In this document: piece after piece, positions 9,370 through 17,254 of the stretch
Position numbering within the stretch: position 1 is the first letter of the stretch
Layout of the letters: every line of letters starts with the position of its first letter
Notes under the pieces: model-generated
What the model was told of the DNA's origin: nothing
Databases searched by the model: none
What the model saw: only the letters and a program-made list of their open reading frames with translations
Translations under genes and position numbers: made by a program
From: Rhodococcus sp. SBT000017
GTDB lineage: Bacteria > Actinomycetota > Actinomycetes > Mycobacteriales > Mycobacteriaceae
Assembly (NCBI RefSeq): GCF_003688915.1
Contig: NZ_REFU01000001.1
Coordinates: 3,720,001-3,784,000, forward strand
DNA length: 64,000 nucleotides
Reading direction: 5' to 3'

Positions 9370-9767
9370 GGATCGTTCTTCATCGGGGTGTCGGCGGGCT
9401 CGGGCACGTTCATCGCGTGCAAAAGCCCGATAGCTTTTCCCAACAGTTCGTTGGTCTCCTCGAGTTGCCGGATTCGGGCGTCTCGGCGCTCCAACTCCTC
9501 ATCGTGGCGGGCTCGGTCGATCTCCCGACGCTGCATCGACGACTGCCGATCACCTGGAGCTACATGCATGGCACCAGTCTGACGCGGGACCATCCCGCGG
9601 TCCACATCACCGTCGAACACAGCTGAACGCCAGCGCGCCATCATTCGCTTCGAGATATGCGGACGCGCATCCATCCACGCGCCACGCTGCCCATGCCGCA
9701 GACCGCAGTACTCGAACACCAACTGCCGGATCTGCTCCCCGGTGAACCCCACATCGACCGTCATCAC
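9357..9767 (-). CDS. IS3-family transposase OrfA
   Basis: DNA-binding half of the transposase, 136 residues. A helix-turn-helix region (HISKRMMARWRSAVFDG) is followed by a heptad-like coiled coil near the C-terminus (ERRDARIRQLEETNELLGKAIG), as in other IS3 OrfA proteins, which multimerise through it. It overlaps the open orfB frame in the -1 register. Starts at one of two adjacent ATG codons. Confidence 0.8.
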   Translation of the reverse strand: MMTVDVGFTGEQIRQLVFEYCGLRHGQRGAWMDARPHISKRMMARWRSAVFDGDVDRGMVPRQTGAMHVAPGDRQSSMQRREIDRARHDEELERRDARIRQLEETNELLGKAIGLLHAMNVPEPADTPMKNDPTDS

Positions 9768-9802
9768 GACTCTCCTCCGCTACTTGATCTCGACTCACAA
9801 GC

Positions 9803-9843
9803 AGCCTGGCAAAGAGGGTCAGCGCGGTTCAGTGCACCCGATT
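9803..9843 (-). repeat. Right terminal inverted repeat of the IS3-family element
   Basis: Partner of the repeat at 8310-8350. It sits upstream of orfA, where it would carry the element's own promoter, and borders the MerR-type promoter that starts at 9852. Confidence 0.75.
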
Positions 9844-9851
9844 TTCTGCGC

Positions 9852-9882
9852 TTGACCCTCACACTGTGTGAGACGAGAACCT
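9852..9882 (+). promoter_or_regulatory. MerR-type promoter with palindromic operator
   Basis: TTGACC (9852-9857) fits a -35 element and is followed at once by a perfect 15-bp palindrome, CTCACAC-T-GTGTGAG (9858-9872), that would lie in the long spacer. This layout is characteristic of MerR-family promoters, which are activated by DNA distortion. The -10 is less clear (around 9876-9882). It precedes the MerR gene, so autoregulation is likely. Confidence 0.75.
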
Positions 9883-9891
9883 CGGAGGGTC

Positions 9892-10722
9892 ATGTTCAGC
9901 ATTGGAGAGTTCGCATCGATCGGCCGGGTGTCGGTTCGCATGCTTCGGCATTACGACGAGATCGGGTTGTTGACGCCGGCACGGGTGGATCCGTTCACGG
10001 GCTATCGCTCGTACGAGGGTTCGCAGTTCGAGGTTCTGGGACGCATTCTCATGTTCAAGGACCTCGGGTTCAGGCTCGACGAGGTGACGCAGATCGTACA
10101 CGGCCAGGTCAGCGCCGATCGGCTACGCGAGATGCTCGCCGCCAAGCGCACTGATGTCGCTCGTCGACTCGATCTCGACGCCGCTCGCCTGCGTCGCATC
10201 GATGCGCGGCTCTCCCACACCGAAGGGATTTCGATGATCACCGTAGACACCAAATCGTTGCCACCCACTCGTATCGCTCTCGTCTCCGAGACCGCCGCCG
10301 GGTTCGGGCCCGAGAACATCGGCCCGGTCATCGGCCCGATGTACGCCCGACTCGCCCAGACGCTCGCTGGGCACGGCGTGGCGTTCGGGCCGTCGTCGAT
10401 TGCCATGTACGAGGCCGTCGACGATGGAGACGGCACCGGAATCACCGTGCATGCCGCATTCGAGGTGGGGCCAGAAGTCGTGTCCGGTGAGGGCTACGAG
10501 GTTCGCGAGCTACCGCCCGTCGAGCTCGCGGTGACCACCGTTCACCACGGTTCGATGGCAACGATCGGCGAGACCTGGGAGCAGTTCACGGCCTGGATCG
10601 AGGCCAACGGCTACGAACTCTCCGGAATCTGCCGTGAGTACTACCTGGTGTCAGAGCCGCAGCCGCAGGAGAATTGGGTGACCGAACTGCAGCAGCCGGT
10701 GGTTCGACGTCAGGACGCCTGA
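9892..10722 (+). CDS. MerR-family regulator with GyrI-like effector-binding domain
   Basis: 276-residue transcription factor. The N-terminal MerR winged helix (FSIGEFASIGRVSVRMLRHY, residues 2-21, then YRSYEGSQFEVLGRI) is followed by a coiled coil (about residues 80-118) and a C-terminal GyrI/SOUL-like domain (from about residue 125) that in BmrR/TipA relatives binds small hydrophobic or cationic compounds. The ATG at 9892 was chosen over an upstream in-frame GTG because CGGAGG lies 5 nt before it and the HTH begins at once. The palindromic operator just upstream supports autoregulation. No obvious drug-transport target gene is adjacent; the neighbour on the left is an insertion sequence. Confidence 0.9.
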   Translation: MFSIGEFASIGRVSVRMLRHYDEIGLLTPARVDPFTGYRSYEGSQFEVLGRILMFKDLGFRLDEVTQIVHGQVSADRLREMLAAKRTDVARRLDLDAARLRRIDARLSHTEGISMITVDTKSLPPTRIALVSETAAGFGPENIGPVIGPMYARLAQTLAGHGVAFGPSSIAMYEAVDDGDGTGITVHAAFEVGPEVVSGEGYEVRELPPVELAVTTVHHGSMATIGETWEQFTAWIEANGYELSGICREYYLVSEPQPQENWVTELQQPVVRRQDA

Positions 10723-10892
10723 GCGAACTCCACGAGGGCGGTGCACTGGCAACCGCCGGTGACCTCCTCGCATTCCAGAACCAGGAAGTGGCGTACGTAC
10801 TCGAGATCCACGCAGTCCGGCTCCGTGCACTCCGCACCGCCGACCGCGTGGATCACGAGTGTGCCGTTGCAGGTATCGAAGCGTGCGGACAT
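10710..10892 (-). CDS. Small cysteine-rich protein of unknown function
   Basis: A 60-residue frame with a good ribosome-binding site (GAAAGGG) before the ATG. It has six cysteines: one near the N-terminus (DTCNG), two in GAECTEPDC, and three in VLECEEVTGGCQC. The pairs suggest metal binding, but no named zinc-finger family was recognised. It overlaps the end of the MerR gene by 13 nt in convergent orientation. Small size makes the call moderate. Confidence 0.55.
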   Translation of the reverse strand: MSARFDTCNGTLVIHAVGGAECTEPDCVDLEYVRHFLVLECEEVTGGCQCTALVEFAQAS

Positions 10893-11089
10893 GCGAATCC
10901 CTTTCTGTCGTATCTCTCTACATCCTTGATATCACCGGGCTCCGACAAGTTCGGGAGAAGGCGAGCGTGTTCGACGCCTGAGCTCGGCGATCGCGCGCGA
11001 CCCGCGTGTCGACGGTAGGGCTGGCCCTACTTCACCTCGTGGGTTCACAGTGGGGACGACCCGGCAACTGCCCACTTACGCTCAACCGC

Positions 11090-12364
11090 ATGAACCAGGC
11101 ATTACCGATTCCCCTGAATCCGCTCAGAGCGTGGATTTCGCAACAGTGGTGGCTAGCAGTGGCCTCGTTGCTCGCGGCGACGTTCGCCGGCGTCGGTGGT
11201 TGGCTGATCGTCGGTCTACTCCTACTCGCTGTGTTCGCACTGCCGTTCGCCCTCAGTGGCGTGCTCGTTTTCGTGTTCACAATCGTGGTCCTTCGGTGGT
11301 TGGACATCGCGGCACGGGCCGGCGTCGACGTCACCAGTGGCATCGAGATCACGAGACCTGCGACGATCGTCTATCCGACCAGCTGGCACAAGCTGGTGTG
11401 GTGCGTCCGCGACGTCGGGTTGTGGAAGTCACTCGTCTACTGGATCATTCGCATTCCGATCTCGGCCGCTCTGCTCTTCTTGCTGCCGGCGCTGTTCCTG
11501 GTCCTTCCCGTTCTGGTGGTGGCCCCGATCGCGTGGTTGGTCACAGATCCCGAGGGCACCGGACTGGAGATCGCCGAACGAGTCGACTTTCCGCTGGTTG
11601 CGTGCGTCGGTGCGGTAGCTCTGGCGGTGCTCGTTGCCGGCGTCCCTCCTCTGACAACCCTGCTCGCAAAAGTCGATTGGTGGAGCGCTGCAGCACTTCT
11701 CGGACAGTCCGAGTCGGGCAAGCGGGTGAACGAGCTGACGATGAGTCGCGCTCGCGTCGTCGACGCTGCAGATGCCGAACGGAGACGCATCGAACGAAAC
11801 CTCCACGACGGGGCCCAGCAGCGGCTGGTATCGGTGGCAATGTCACTGGGGCAGGCGAAGTCTCGTGTATCCGCTACCGATGACGTGGTGTTGAAGGGTC
11901 TGCTCGACGATGCGCATCGTGAAGCCAAGAATGCGATCGGCGAGATACGGACGTTGACGCGAGGACTGCATCCACCGATCCTGACCGATCGAGGACTCGA
12001 TGCGGCACTGTCTTCGGTCGCGGCGCTGTGCACAATTCCGGTGTCCATCGACATCGACCCGGCCCTCACCGGAGAGCGGCGTCTCGATGCCACCGCCGAA
12101 TCGACGGTGTACTTCGTCGTATCCGAGGCCTTGACGAATGTCGGCAAGCACGCCGACGCCAGTCACGTGCAGGTGGACGTCGTGCGTGGAGAATCCTCCG
12201 TATCAGTGACCGTGATCGACGACGGTTGTGGTGGTGCGCATCTCGAGCCCGGCGGCGGACTGGCCGGACTGGCCGACAGGCTCAGTGGAATCGACGGAAC
12301 GCTGACGGTGACGTCACCATCAGGTGGTCCGACACGAGTCGAGGTGACCATCCCGTGCGAGTGA
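11090..12364 (+). CDS. Membrane sensor histidine kinase (HisKA_3/NarX-DesK class)
   Basis: 424-residue two-component kinase. The N-terminal half holds about four hydrophobic membrane segments (for example VASLLAATFAGVGGWLIVGL, AALLFLLPALFLVLPVLVV). The dimerisation box RRRIERNLHDGAQQ carries the phosphoacceptor His239. The HATPase domain follows with an N box near SEALTNVGKHADA and a G-rich lid VIDDGCGG ... GGGLAGLADR. An ATG at 11090 fits the hydrophobic start; an upstream in-frame GTG would add non-conserved residues. It overlaps the response-regulator gene by 10 nt. Confidence 0.92.
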   Translation: MNQALPIPLNPLRAWISQQWWLAVASLLAATFAGVGGWLIVGLLLLAVFALPFALSGVLVFVFTIVVLRWLDIAARAGVDVTSGIEITRPATIVYPTSWHKLVWCVRDVGLWKSLVYWIIRIPISAALLFLLPALFLVLPVLVVAPIAWLVTDPEGTGLEIAERVDFPLVACVGAVALAVLVAGVPPLTTLLAKVDWWSAAALLGQSESGKRVNELTMSRARVVDAADAERRRIERNLHDGAQQRLVSVAMSLGQAKSRVSATDDVVLKGLLDDAHREAKNAIGEIRTLTRGLHPPILTDRGLDAALSSVAALCTIPVSIDIDPALTGERRLDATAESTVYFVVSEALTNVGKHADASHVQVDVVRGESSVSVTVIDDGCGGAHLEPGGGLAGLADRLSGIDGTLTVTSPSGGPTRVEVTIPCE

Positions 12365-13011
12365 TCATTGCCGACGACTCGGTACTGCTGCGTGAGGGTG
12401 TTGCGCGGCTGTTGGTCGACACCGGTGCCGAGGTGATCGGCAAAGTAGGTGACGCGGGGCAGCTCCTGACACTGATGTCGGCCACCGACCCCCTGCCCGA
12501 CGTCTGCGTCATCGACGTTCGGATGCCTCCCACATTTCTCGACGAAGGCCTGCGAGCAGCACTTGTCATTCGTGAGCGATGGCCCGACGTCGGGGTACTG
12601 GTGCTCTCGCAGTACGTCGAGGAAACGTATGCGGCCGAACTGATCCGGCAGAGCACGGACGGCGTCGGGTATCTGCTCAAGGATCGTGTTGCCGATGTGG
12701 ATGAATTCGCCGACGCGGTAAAGACTGTCGCCGGCGGCGGAACCGTCATCGATCCGGAAGTCGTGCAGCAGATTCTGGCGCGAGCACCGCGATCGGATCC
12801 CCTCGATTCGTTGACGCCGCGGGAACGAGACGTGTTGACGGCGATGGCCGAAGGCAAGTCCAATGCCGGTATCGCGGCCTCTCTGGTCGTCGGTCAAGCG
12901 GCCGTCGAAAAGCACATCGGAAACATCTTCGCCAAACTCGGCTTGCTCGGTGACAGTGCTGATCACCGACGAGTCATGGCAGTCCTACGATACCTGGGAG
13001 CTATTCGATGA
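12355..13011 (+). CDS. NarL/LuxR-family response regulator
   Basis: 218-residue transcription factor, partner of the kinase just upstream. Receiver domain: acidic pocket IIADDSV (residues 4-10), phosphoacceptor Asp54 in VCVIDVRMPP, and conserved Lys in YLLKDRV. The C-terminal LuxR-type HTH includes LTPRERDVLTAMAEGKSNAGI and VEKHIGNIFAKLGL. The GTG start overlaps the end of the kinase gene, and the stop overlaps the next gene in an ATGA, so the three genes form a tight operon. Confidence 0.93.
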   Translation: MRVIIADDSVLLREGVARLLVDTGAEVIGKVGDAGQLLTLMSATDPLPDVCVIDVRMPPTFLDEGLRAALVIRERWPDVGVLVLSQYVEETYAAELIRQSTDGVGYLLKDRVADVDEFADAVKTVAGGGTVIDPEVVQQILARAPRSDPLDSLTPRERDVLTAMAEGKSNAGIAASLVVGQAAVEKHIGNIFAKLGLLGDSADHRRVMAVLRYLGAIR

Positions 13012-13784
13012 ATCGAATTCCATTGTTGCGCAATGCACTGGCGATCACCACCGCGGCGGTGGTGATCGGCCTGGCCGGCGCGGGAACGACAGCCGCGATC
13101 GCGCTCGGCTTCTCCGTTCCGAAGGCTCAGGACTATGACTACTCGGTCGACCACGCGATCGACGGCTCTCGATTGACCGTCACGACAGGATTCGCCCATC
13201 TGACGTTCGTGCCCAGTCCCGATGACTCTCTGCATGTTCGAGCTCGCGGCATCTACCGAGGAGACAGCCCCACGATCGATATCGGTGCGGACGGATCGAC
13301 CGTGGCGGTGGAGTGCTCGTACGACAAATACGGATCATGCGACGCCGATGTCGAATTGCAGATACCGGCTAATCTGATCCTCACGGTGAACGGAGCAGGC
13401 GGGGACGTCGTACTGTCCGATGTCGCTGCAGACGTGACTGTCTCGACAGCGTCGGGATCGGTGTTCGCCCGTGGATCGGCAGGAGCTCTGCTGGTCGACA
13501 CGCGTTTCGGCGACGTGAAGATCAGCGATGCCACGGCGACCGCTGTCGAGGTGAGTACGACCTTCGGTGAGATCACCGTCGAATCTCGGACTGCGCCGGA
13601 ATCGGTGAAGACAAGCAACGTGATCGGTGACACGACGATCGGGCTCCCACCCGCCGTCGCCTACGCCGTGGAAGCGGAATCCGAGAAGGGCGACGTTTCC
13701 GTCGACGTCATCAACGATCCGAGATCACCGAAGACCTTGTCCGCCCACAGCGAGGAAGGGCAGATCACGGTGCGGCCGCGGTAG
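13008..13784 (+). CDS. DUF4097-type secreted or membrane-attached beta-helix protein
   Basis: 258 residues; third gene of the kinase/regulator operon (ATGA overlap). An N-terminal hydrophobic segment (about residues 11-33, AITTAAVVIGLAGAGTTAAIAL) is a signal peptide or anchor. The rest is a repetitive beta structure with alternating GDV/GSV phrases (GAGGDVVLSDVAADVTVSTASGS, FGDVKISDATATAVEVSTTFGEITVES) typical of the DUF4097/putative adhesin family. Genes of this kind often lie beside envelope-stress two-component systems, so it may be an output or sensor partner; the function is not established. Confidence 0.7.
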   Translation: MNRIPLLRNALAITTAAVVIGLAGAGTTAAIALGFSVPKAQDYDYSVDHAIDGSRLTVTTGFAHLTFVPSPDDSLHVRARGIYRGDSPTIDIGADGSTVAVECSYDKYGSCDADVELQIPANLILTVNGAGGDVVLSDVAADVTVSTASGSVFARGSAGALLVDTRFGDVKISDATATAVEVSTTFGEITVESRTAPESVKTSNVIGDTTIGLPPAVAYAVEAESEKGDVSVDVINDPRSPKTLSAHSEEGQITVRPR

Positions 13785-13790
13785 AGCTGT

Positions 13791-15011
13791 TCAATGACTC
13801 CGACGCCACGCGCTGAACGAGCGGACCGAGGACGTGGTGGGACGCACCAGCCACGGCCAGGGATGCAACTCGACCGGGGCTATGGCGTCGGCGATGCGGG
13901 AGAAGCCGGGAACGGGCGCCCAGGTGGTGGCCAAGGCGCGTCCGGAGAGTTCGTCGGCAACTCGCCCGCGGCGCACCTCCAACGGGCGGGTCGATGCGAT
14001 CTCACCGAGCGTCTCGGCGAGAAAGACCAGCCTTTTGCCGGAGAGCCTCAGTTTGCGCAGGAGCGGCTCGTCGAAGACGAACACCGCGGGCCGGTCGGTC
14101 TCGGCGGCCAGTGCTGGGTCTGCGGTGCCGAGTGACTCCGCTGTGATCCACACCTGTTCTGCGCCAGTGCCTTCCATATGGGCTGGGCCGGCGGGAATCG
14201 GAGCCTTGTTCAGATCTGGACCGTCGACTGCTGGGCCGAGATCGTCGTCGGGCCAATTCTCGATGGGACACGCATCTTTCAGCGCGCAGTTGCGGCACAG
14301 GAACGGGGCCCGCTTGTTCACCTGCCACCGGCTGAAACCGTAGACCTTGCCGCTCCCGGTACCGACGGTCCACTGCCAGCCGAGGCGGTTGGCGGCGCGG
14401 GAGCCGTCGAGCAGATGGGCGAACATCTCGTCCTCGCCGTCGCGCCACGTCGCTCCGGCGCGGACTGCCCACTGGGAGGCGAGCCACATGCGAGTTTGGT
14501 TGACCAGCCAACCGACCTCGTGTAATTCACCCACCACCGAGGACATGCAGTTCATCTCCTCGGGCCACGGCTGCGCGGTCCAGCCCTGCGGTCGCGGCTG
14601 CTCACGGCGTAGCGAACGGCCGAGATCCGATCCGGTGCGCGCATAGAGGTGGCGGGCGTACTCCTGCCACATCAGCTCGTCGCGATAGCGAGAACGGTCG
14701 CGTGGGGGAGCGTCGGACACCGCGTCCCAGACCTCTCGCAGCGTCAGCAGCCCGTGGCGGATGTACGGCGACATGCGGCTTGCGCCTCGGCGATCCACCG
14801 GAAGAACGGTGCTGCGATCGCGGGCATATCCGGTGATGTCGAGCCCGGCCAGGGCAGTATCGGCAGCGGACTGCCCGCCGCGAATGCCTCCCGCCGAGAT
14901 GCCATCCGGCCCCTCGCGCGTCAGGTCGCCCAGATGCTCGGCAACCCAGTCGACGACGTCCTCGGTGGTGGAGCCGTCGGCGATGGACGGCGGAGTGGGT
15001 AGTTCGGACAT
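13791..15011 (-). CDS. Photolyase/cryptochrome-like flavoprotein with permuted domain order
   Basis: 406 residues. The FAD-binding photolyase domain comes first (about residues 38-250): SRMSPYIRHGLLTLREV, DELMWQEYARHLY, LVNQTRMWLASQ, WRDGEDEMFAHLLDGSRAAN and WQWTVGTGSGKVYGF all match class I photolyase signatures. The Rossmann-like antenna domain that normally precedes it is instead C-terminal (about residues 284-406: VWITAESLGTADPALAAE, AVFVFDEPLL, RLVFLAETL, ending VRSFSAWRR). Its only four cysteines are 155, 239, 242 and 248; Fe-S bacterial photolyases use a single distant Cys followed by CxxC and a CP cysteine, so a [4Fe-4S] cluster is plausible. DNA repair or blue-light sensing is inferred. 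Confidence 0.85.
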   Translation of the reverse strand: MSELPTPPSIADGSTTEDVVDWVAEHLGDLTREGPDGISAGGIRGGQSAADTALAGLDITGYARDRSTVLPVDRRGASRMSPYIRHGLLTLREVWDAVSDAPPRDRSRYRDELMWQEYARHLYARTGSDLGRSLRREQPRPQGWTAQPWPEEMNCMSSVVGELHEVGWLVNQTRMWLASQWAVRAGATWRDGEDEMFAHLLDGSRAANRLGWQWTVGTGSGKVYGFSRWQVNKRAPFLCRNCALKDACPIENWPDDDLGPAVDGPDLNKAPIPAGPAHMEGTGAEQVWITAESLGTADPALAAETDRPAVFVFDEPLLRKLRLSGKRLVFLAETLGEIASTRPLEVRRGRVADELSGRALATTWAPVPGFSRIADAIAPVELHPWPWLVRPTTSSVRSFSAWRRSH

Positions 15012-15054
15012 GCCGTCGGACTTCCCCGTCGGTACGAAAGGGAAACGCCGGTCG

Positions 15055-15342
15055 TCAGGGGCGCGGCAGTCGGCGATGCAGTGGGTTGGATGTGGTCCGC
15101 GGTGCCGATCTGCCGGCCGGCGGTAGGGACGAGACGACGGCAGGCGTGTCGGCCGTGGCGCGCGAGGCGTCGTGCGCCTTCATCGCAGCGCTGCTTCCTC
15201 GTCCGAGAGCGGGTGAGGAGATCTTTCGTCCGGCTGCCTCTCCGCACTCCGGGCATGTCACCTCGGAGGGCACGTCGGCCATGGAGAAGCTCTGCTCGAC
15301 GGGGTCGCAACGCTGTGCGCAGCGGAAGCTGTAGGTGGGCAC
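15055..15342 (-). CDS. fmdB: FmdB-family zinc-ribbon protein
   Basis: 95-residue small protein. It begins PTYSFRCAQRCDPVEQSFSMADVP and carries the CxxC pair CPECGE, the hallmark of FmdB zinc ribbons; the first knuckle is slightly altered (CAQRC rather than CxxC). The GTG at 15342 was chosen because family members start at this PTYxFRC motif. FmdB was first named as a putative regulator of the amide/urea (fmd) genes of Methylophilus. Here it is divergent from formamidase fmdA, 140 bp away, which supports the name. The C-terminal half is low-complexity. Confidence 0.8.
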   Translation of the reverse strand: MPTYSFRCAQRCDPVEQSFSMADVPSEVTCPECGEAAGRKISSPALGRGSSAAMKAHDASRATADTPAVVSSLPPAGRSAPRTTSNPLHRRLPRP

Positions 15343-15482
15343 GCATCCGAGGGTAGCCGGAGACGTCGTATCAGCAACGTTCCGGCACAACGTCATACAA
15401 CTTTTACACGCCATATCCGACCGGATGGACCGCGACGGTGCAATGATCGAGGCAGGGGAATCCGCGCAACCGGAGGTGTCCA

Positions 15483-16736
15483 GTGCCCGAACTGCTGTTT
15501 CCGCTCGACTCGACGAAGAGTTTCACCGAGCAGGAGGTCGTCGGTCACAACCGATGGCATCCCGATATCCCGGCGGCGGTCACAGTCAAACCCGGCACGT
15601 CCTTCCGGGCCCACTGTCGCGAATGGTTCGACGGGGCCATCCACAACGACAATTCCGCCGAGGACATTCTCAATGCGCCGCTCAACAACGTGCACACTCT
15701 TTCCGGCCCTTTCCACATCGAGGGGGCCGAGCCAGGTGACCTACTGATAGTCGACATCCTCGATGTCGGGCCGATACCGCAGGAGGATTCGGGTCCGCTG
15801 GCCGGTCAGGGTTGGGGCTACACAGGAATTTTCGCCAAGCAGAACGGCGGCGGGTTCCTCACCGATCGATTCCCCGACGCGTACAAGGCGATCTGGGATT
15901 TTTCCGGGCAGACCACCACATCTCGCCACGTGCCGCACGTGAAATACACCGGTATCACCCATCCCGGACTCATGGGGACCGCGCCCTCGGCAGAACTGTT
16001 GGCCAAGTGGAACGCCCGTGAGGGTGCGCTGATCGCCACCGATCCCAATCGGGTTCCGCCACTGGCTCTTGCACCCGAGCTCGACGGTGCGATCCTCGGC
16101 TCGTTGAGCGGTGACGAATTCAGCCGTGTCGCAGGCGAAGCCGCACGCACAGCACCGCCACGCGAGAACGGTGGAAACCAGGACATCAAGAACCTCACCA
16201 AGGGCACCCGCGTCTTCTACCCGGTGTTCGTGCCGGGCGCGAAGCTGTCCTTCGGTGATCTGCACTTCTCCCAGGGCGACGGGGAGATCACGTTCTGCGG
16301 TGCCATCGAAATGGGTGGCTTCATGGACCTGCACGTCGACCTGATCAAGGGCGGCATGGAAACGTACGGAGTGAGCGAAAACGCGATCTTCATGCCCGGC
16401 AACACCGCACCGCAGTACTCCGAATGGATTGCCTTCTCGGGTATTTCGGTGACCGTGGACGGCGAGCAGAAGTATCTGGACTCCGACCTGTCGTACCAGA
16501 ATGCCTGCATGCATGCGATCGACTACCTCACCAAGTTCGGCTACAGCCCCGAGCAGGCATACCTTTTGCTGGGATCGGCCCCGATCGAAGGACGCCTGTC
16601 CGGCGTGGTGGACATCCCGAACTCCTGTGCCACGGTGTACATCCCCACTGCGATCTTCGACTTCCCGATAGCGCCTTCTGCGAGCGGGCCGTTCCAAATC
16701 GACCCGGGAATGGGAGCGCCGAGGGCGCAATTCTGA
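15483..16736 (+). CDS. fmdA: Formamidase (acetamidase/formamidase family)
   Basis: Hydrolyses formamide (and possibly short-chain amides) to formate and ammonia in the cytoplasm. 417 residues, the usual family length. Typical segments include NRWHPDIPAAVTVKPG near the N-terminus, EGAEPGDLLIVDILDVG, GYTGIFAKQNGGGFL, FHPGLMG-like HPGLMGTAPS, and a C-terminal SALAPIEG-like GSAPIEGRLSGVVDIPNSCATVYIP. GGAGGTG lies 6 nt before the GTG start. Divergent fmdB lies upstream; no amide transporter (fmdDEF) is visible in the window. Confidence 0.92.
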   Translation: MPELLFPLDSTKSFTEQEVVGHNRWHPDIPAAVTVKPGTSFRAHCREWFDGAIHNDNSAEDILNAPLNNVHTLSGPFHIEGAEPGDLLIVDILDVGPIPQEDSGPLAGQGWGYTGIFAKQNGGGFLTDRFPDAYKAIWDFSGQTTTSRHVPHVKYTGITHPGLMGTAPSAELLAKWNAREGALIATDPNRVPPLALAPELDGAILGSLSGDEFSRVAGEAARTAPPRENGGNQDIKNLTKGTRVFYPVFVPGAKLSFGDLHFSQGDGEITFCGAIEMGGFMDLHVDLIKGGMETYGVSENAIFMPGNTAPQYSEWIAFSGISVTVDGEQKYLDSDLSYQNACMHAIDYLTKFGYSPEQAYLLLGSAPIEGRLSGVVDIPNSCATVYIPTAIFDFPIAPSASGPFQIDPGMGAPRAQF

Positions 16737-16751
16737 TTGATTTCTCTTGAT

Positions 16752-17249
16752 ATGCCGCAACTGTGGATGCTCGAGGACATGGAGCCGTGGCCCGACGAAC
16801 CGGCCGTAGGCTCGGTGTTCACGCCCACAACGTACTGGGCTTCACCAGAGCAGTTGGAACTGCCCGCGGAGGTGTGCACCGACGTTCCCGCTCGTGTCGA
16901 GGCCGTGGATGTCGATGGCAGAACGGAGTGGATCGCTCACCTCGGCGACGGCTTCACCACGATGATGTCCGACGGCAACATGGTCGGGGACGTGATGTTG
17001 CACGGCTGCTTGGTGTGGGACAGATACCTGTGGTTGGACTTCAGGACGAGACCGCAGGGAAGCGCCCGCGTGCTGGATCGCCCAGGATTCCTGGCACAGC
17101 ACGAGGAACGAAGTCCGACGCCACACCCTGGCATGTTCAGCGTGACGCCGTACGGGCGGATGGAGTACTTCGAACACGGCTCATTACCACTGAGTTTCGG
17201 CGTGCAGTGGAACGTACTTCTGGTCGAGGCCATCGCATCGAATGGTTGA
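16752..17249 (+). CDS. Hypothetical protein
   Basis: 165 residues, not recognised. No signal peptide or transmembrane helix; Trp- and aromatic-rich, acidic (MLEDMEPWPDEPAV, HGCLVWDRYLWLDF). The ATG at 16752 is preferred; a TTG 15 nt upstream is in frame. It follows fmdA by 15 nt and could be co-transcribed. It is convergent with the hypothetical gene at 17255, leaving 5 bp between stops. Confidence 0.6.
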   Translation: MPQLWMLEDMEPWPDEPAVGSVFTPTTYWASPEQLELPAEVCTDVPARVEAVDVDGRTEWIAHLGDGFTTMMSDGNMVGDVMLHGCLVWDRYLWLDFRTRPQGSARVLDRPGFLAQHEERSPTPHPGMFSVTPYGRMEYFEHGSLPLSFGVQWNVLLVEAIASNG

Positions 17250-17254
17250 GGATC

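Larger units (their letters stand above)
8310..9843 (-). mobile_element. IS3-family insertion sequence with long imperfect terminal inverted repeats
   Basis: About 1.53-kb element holding two overlapping frames on the minus strand, orfA and orfB. Terminal inverted repeats are visible: the left end (8310-8350) and the reverse complement of the right end (9843-9803) share AATCGGGTGCA, then 4 unmatched bases, ACCGCGCTGAC, and further partial matches, about 40 nt in total. No target-site duplication was found in the flanking bases, so exact ends are uncertain. Both frames look intact, suggesting an active or recently active copy. The right end lies only about 9 bp from the -35 of the MerR gene. 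Confidence 0.85.
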
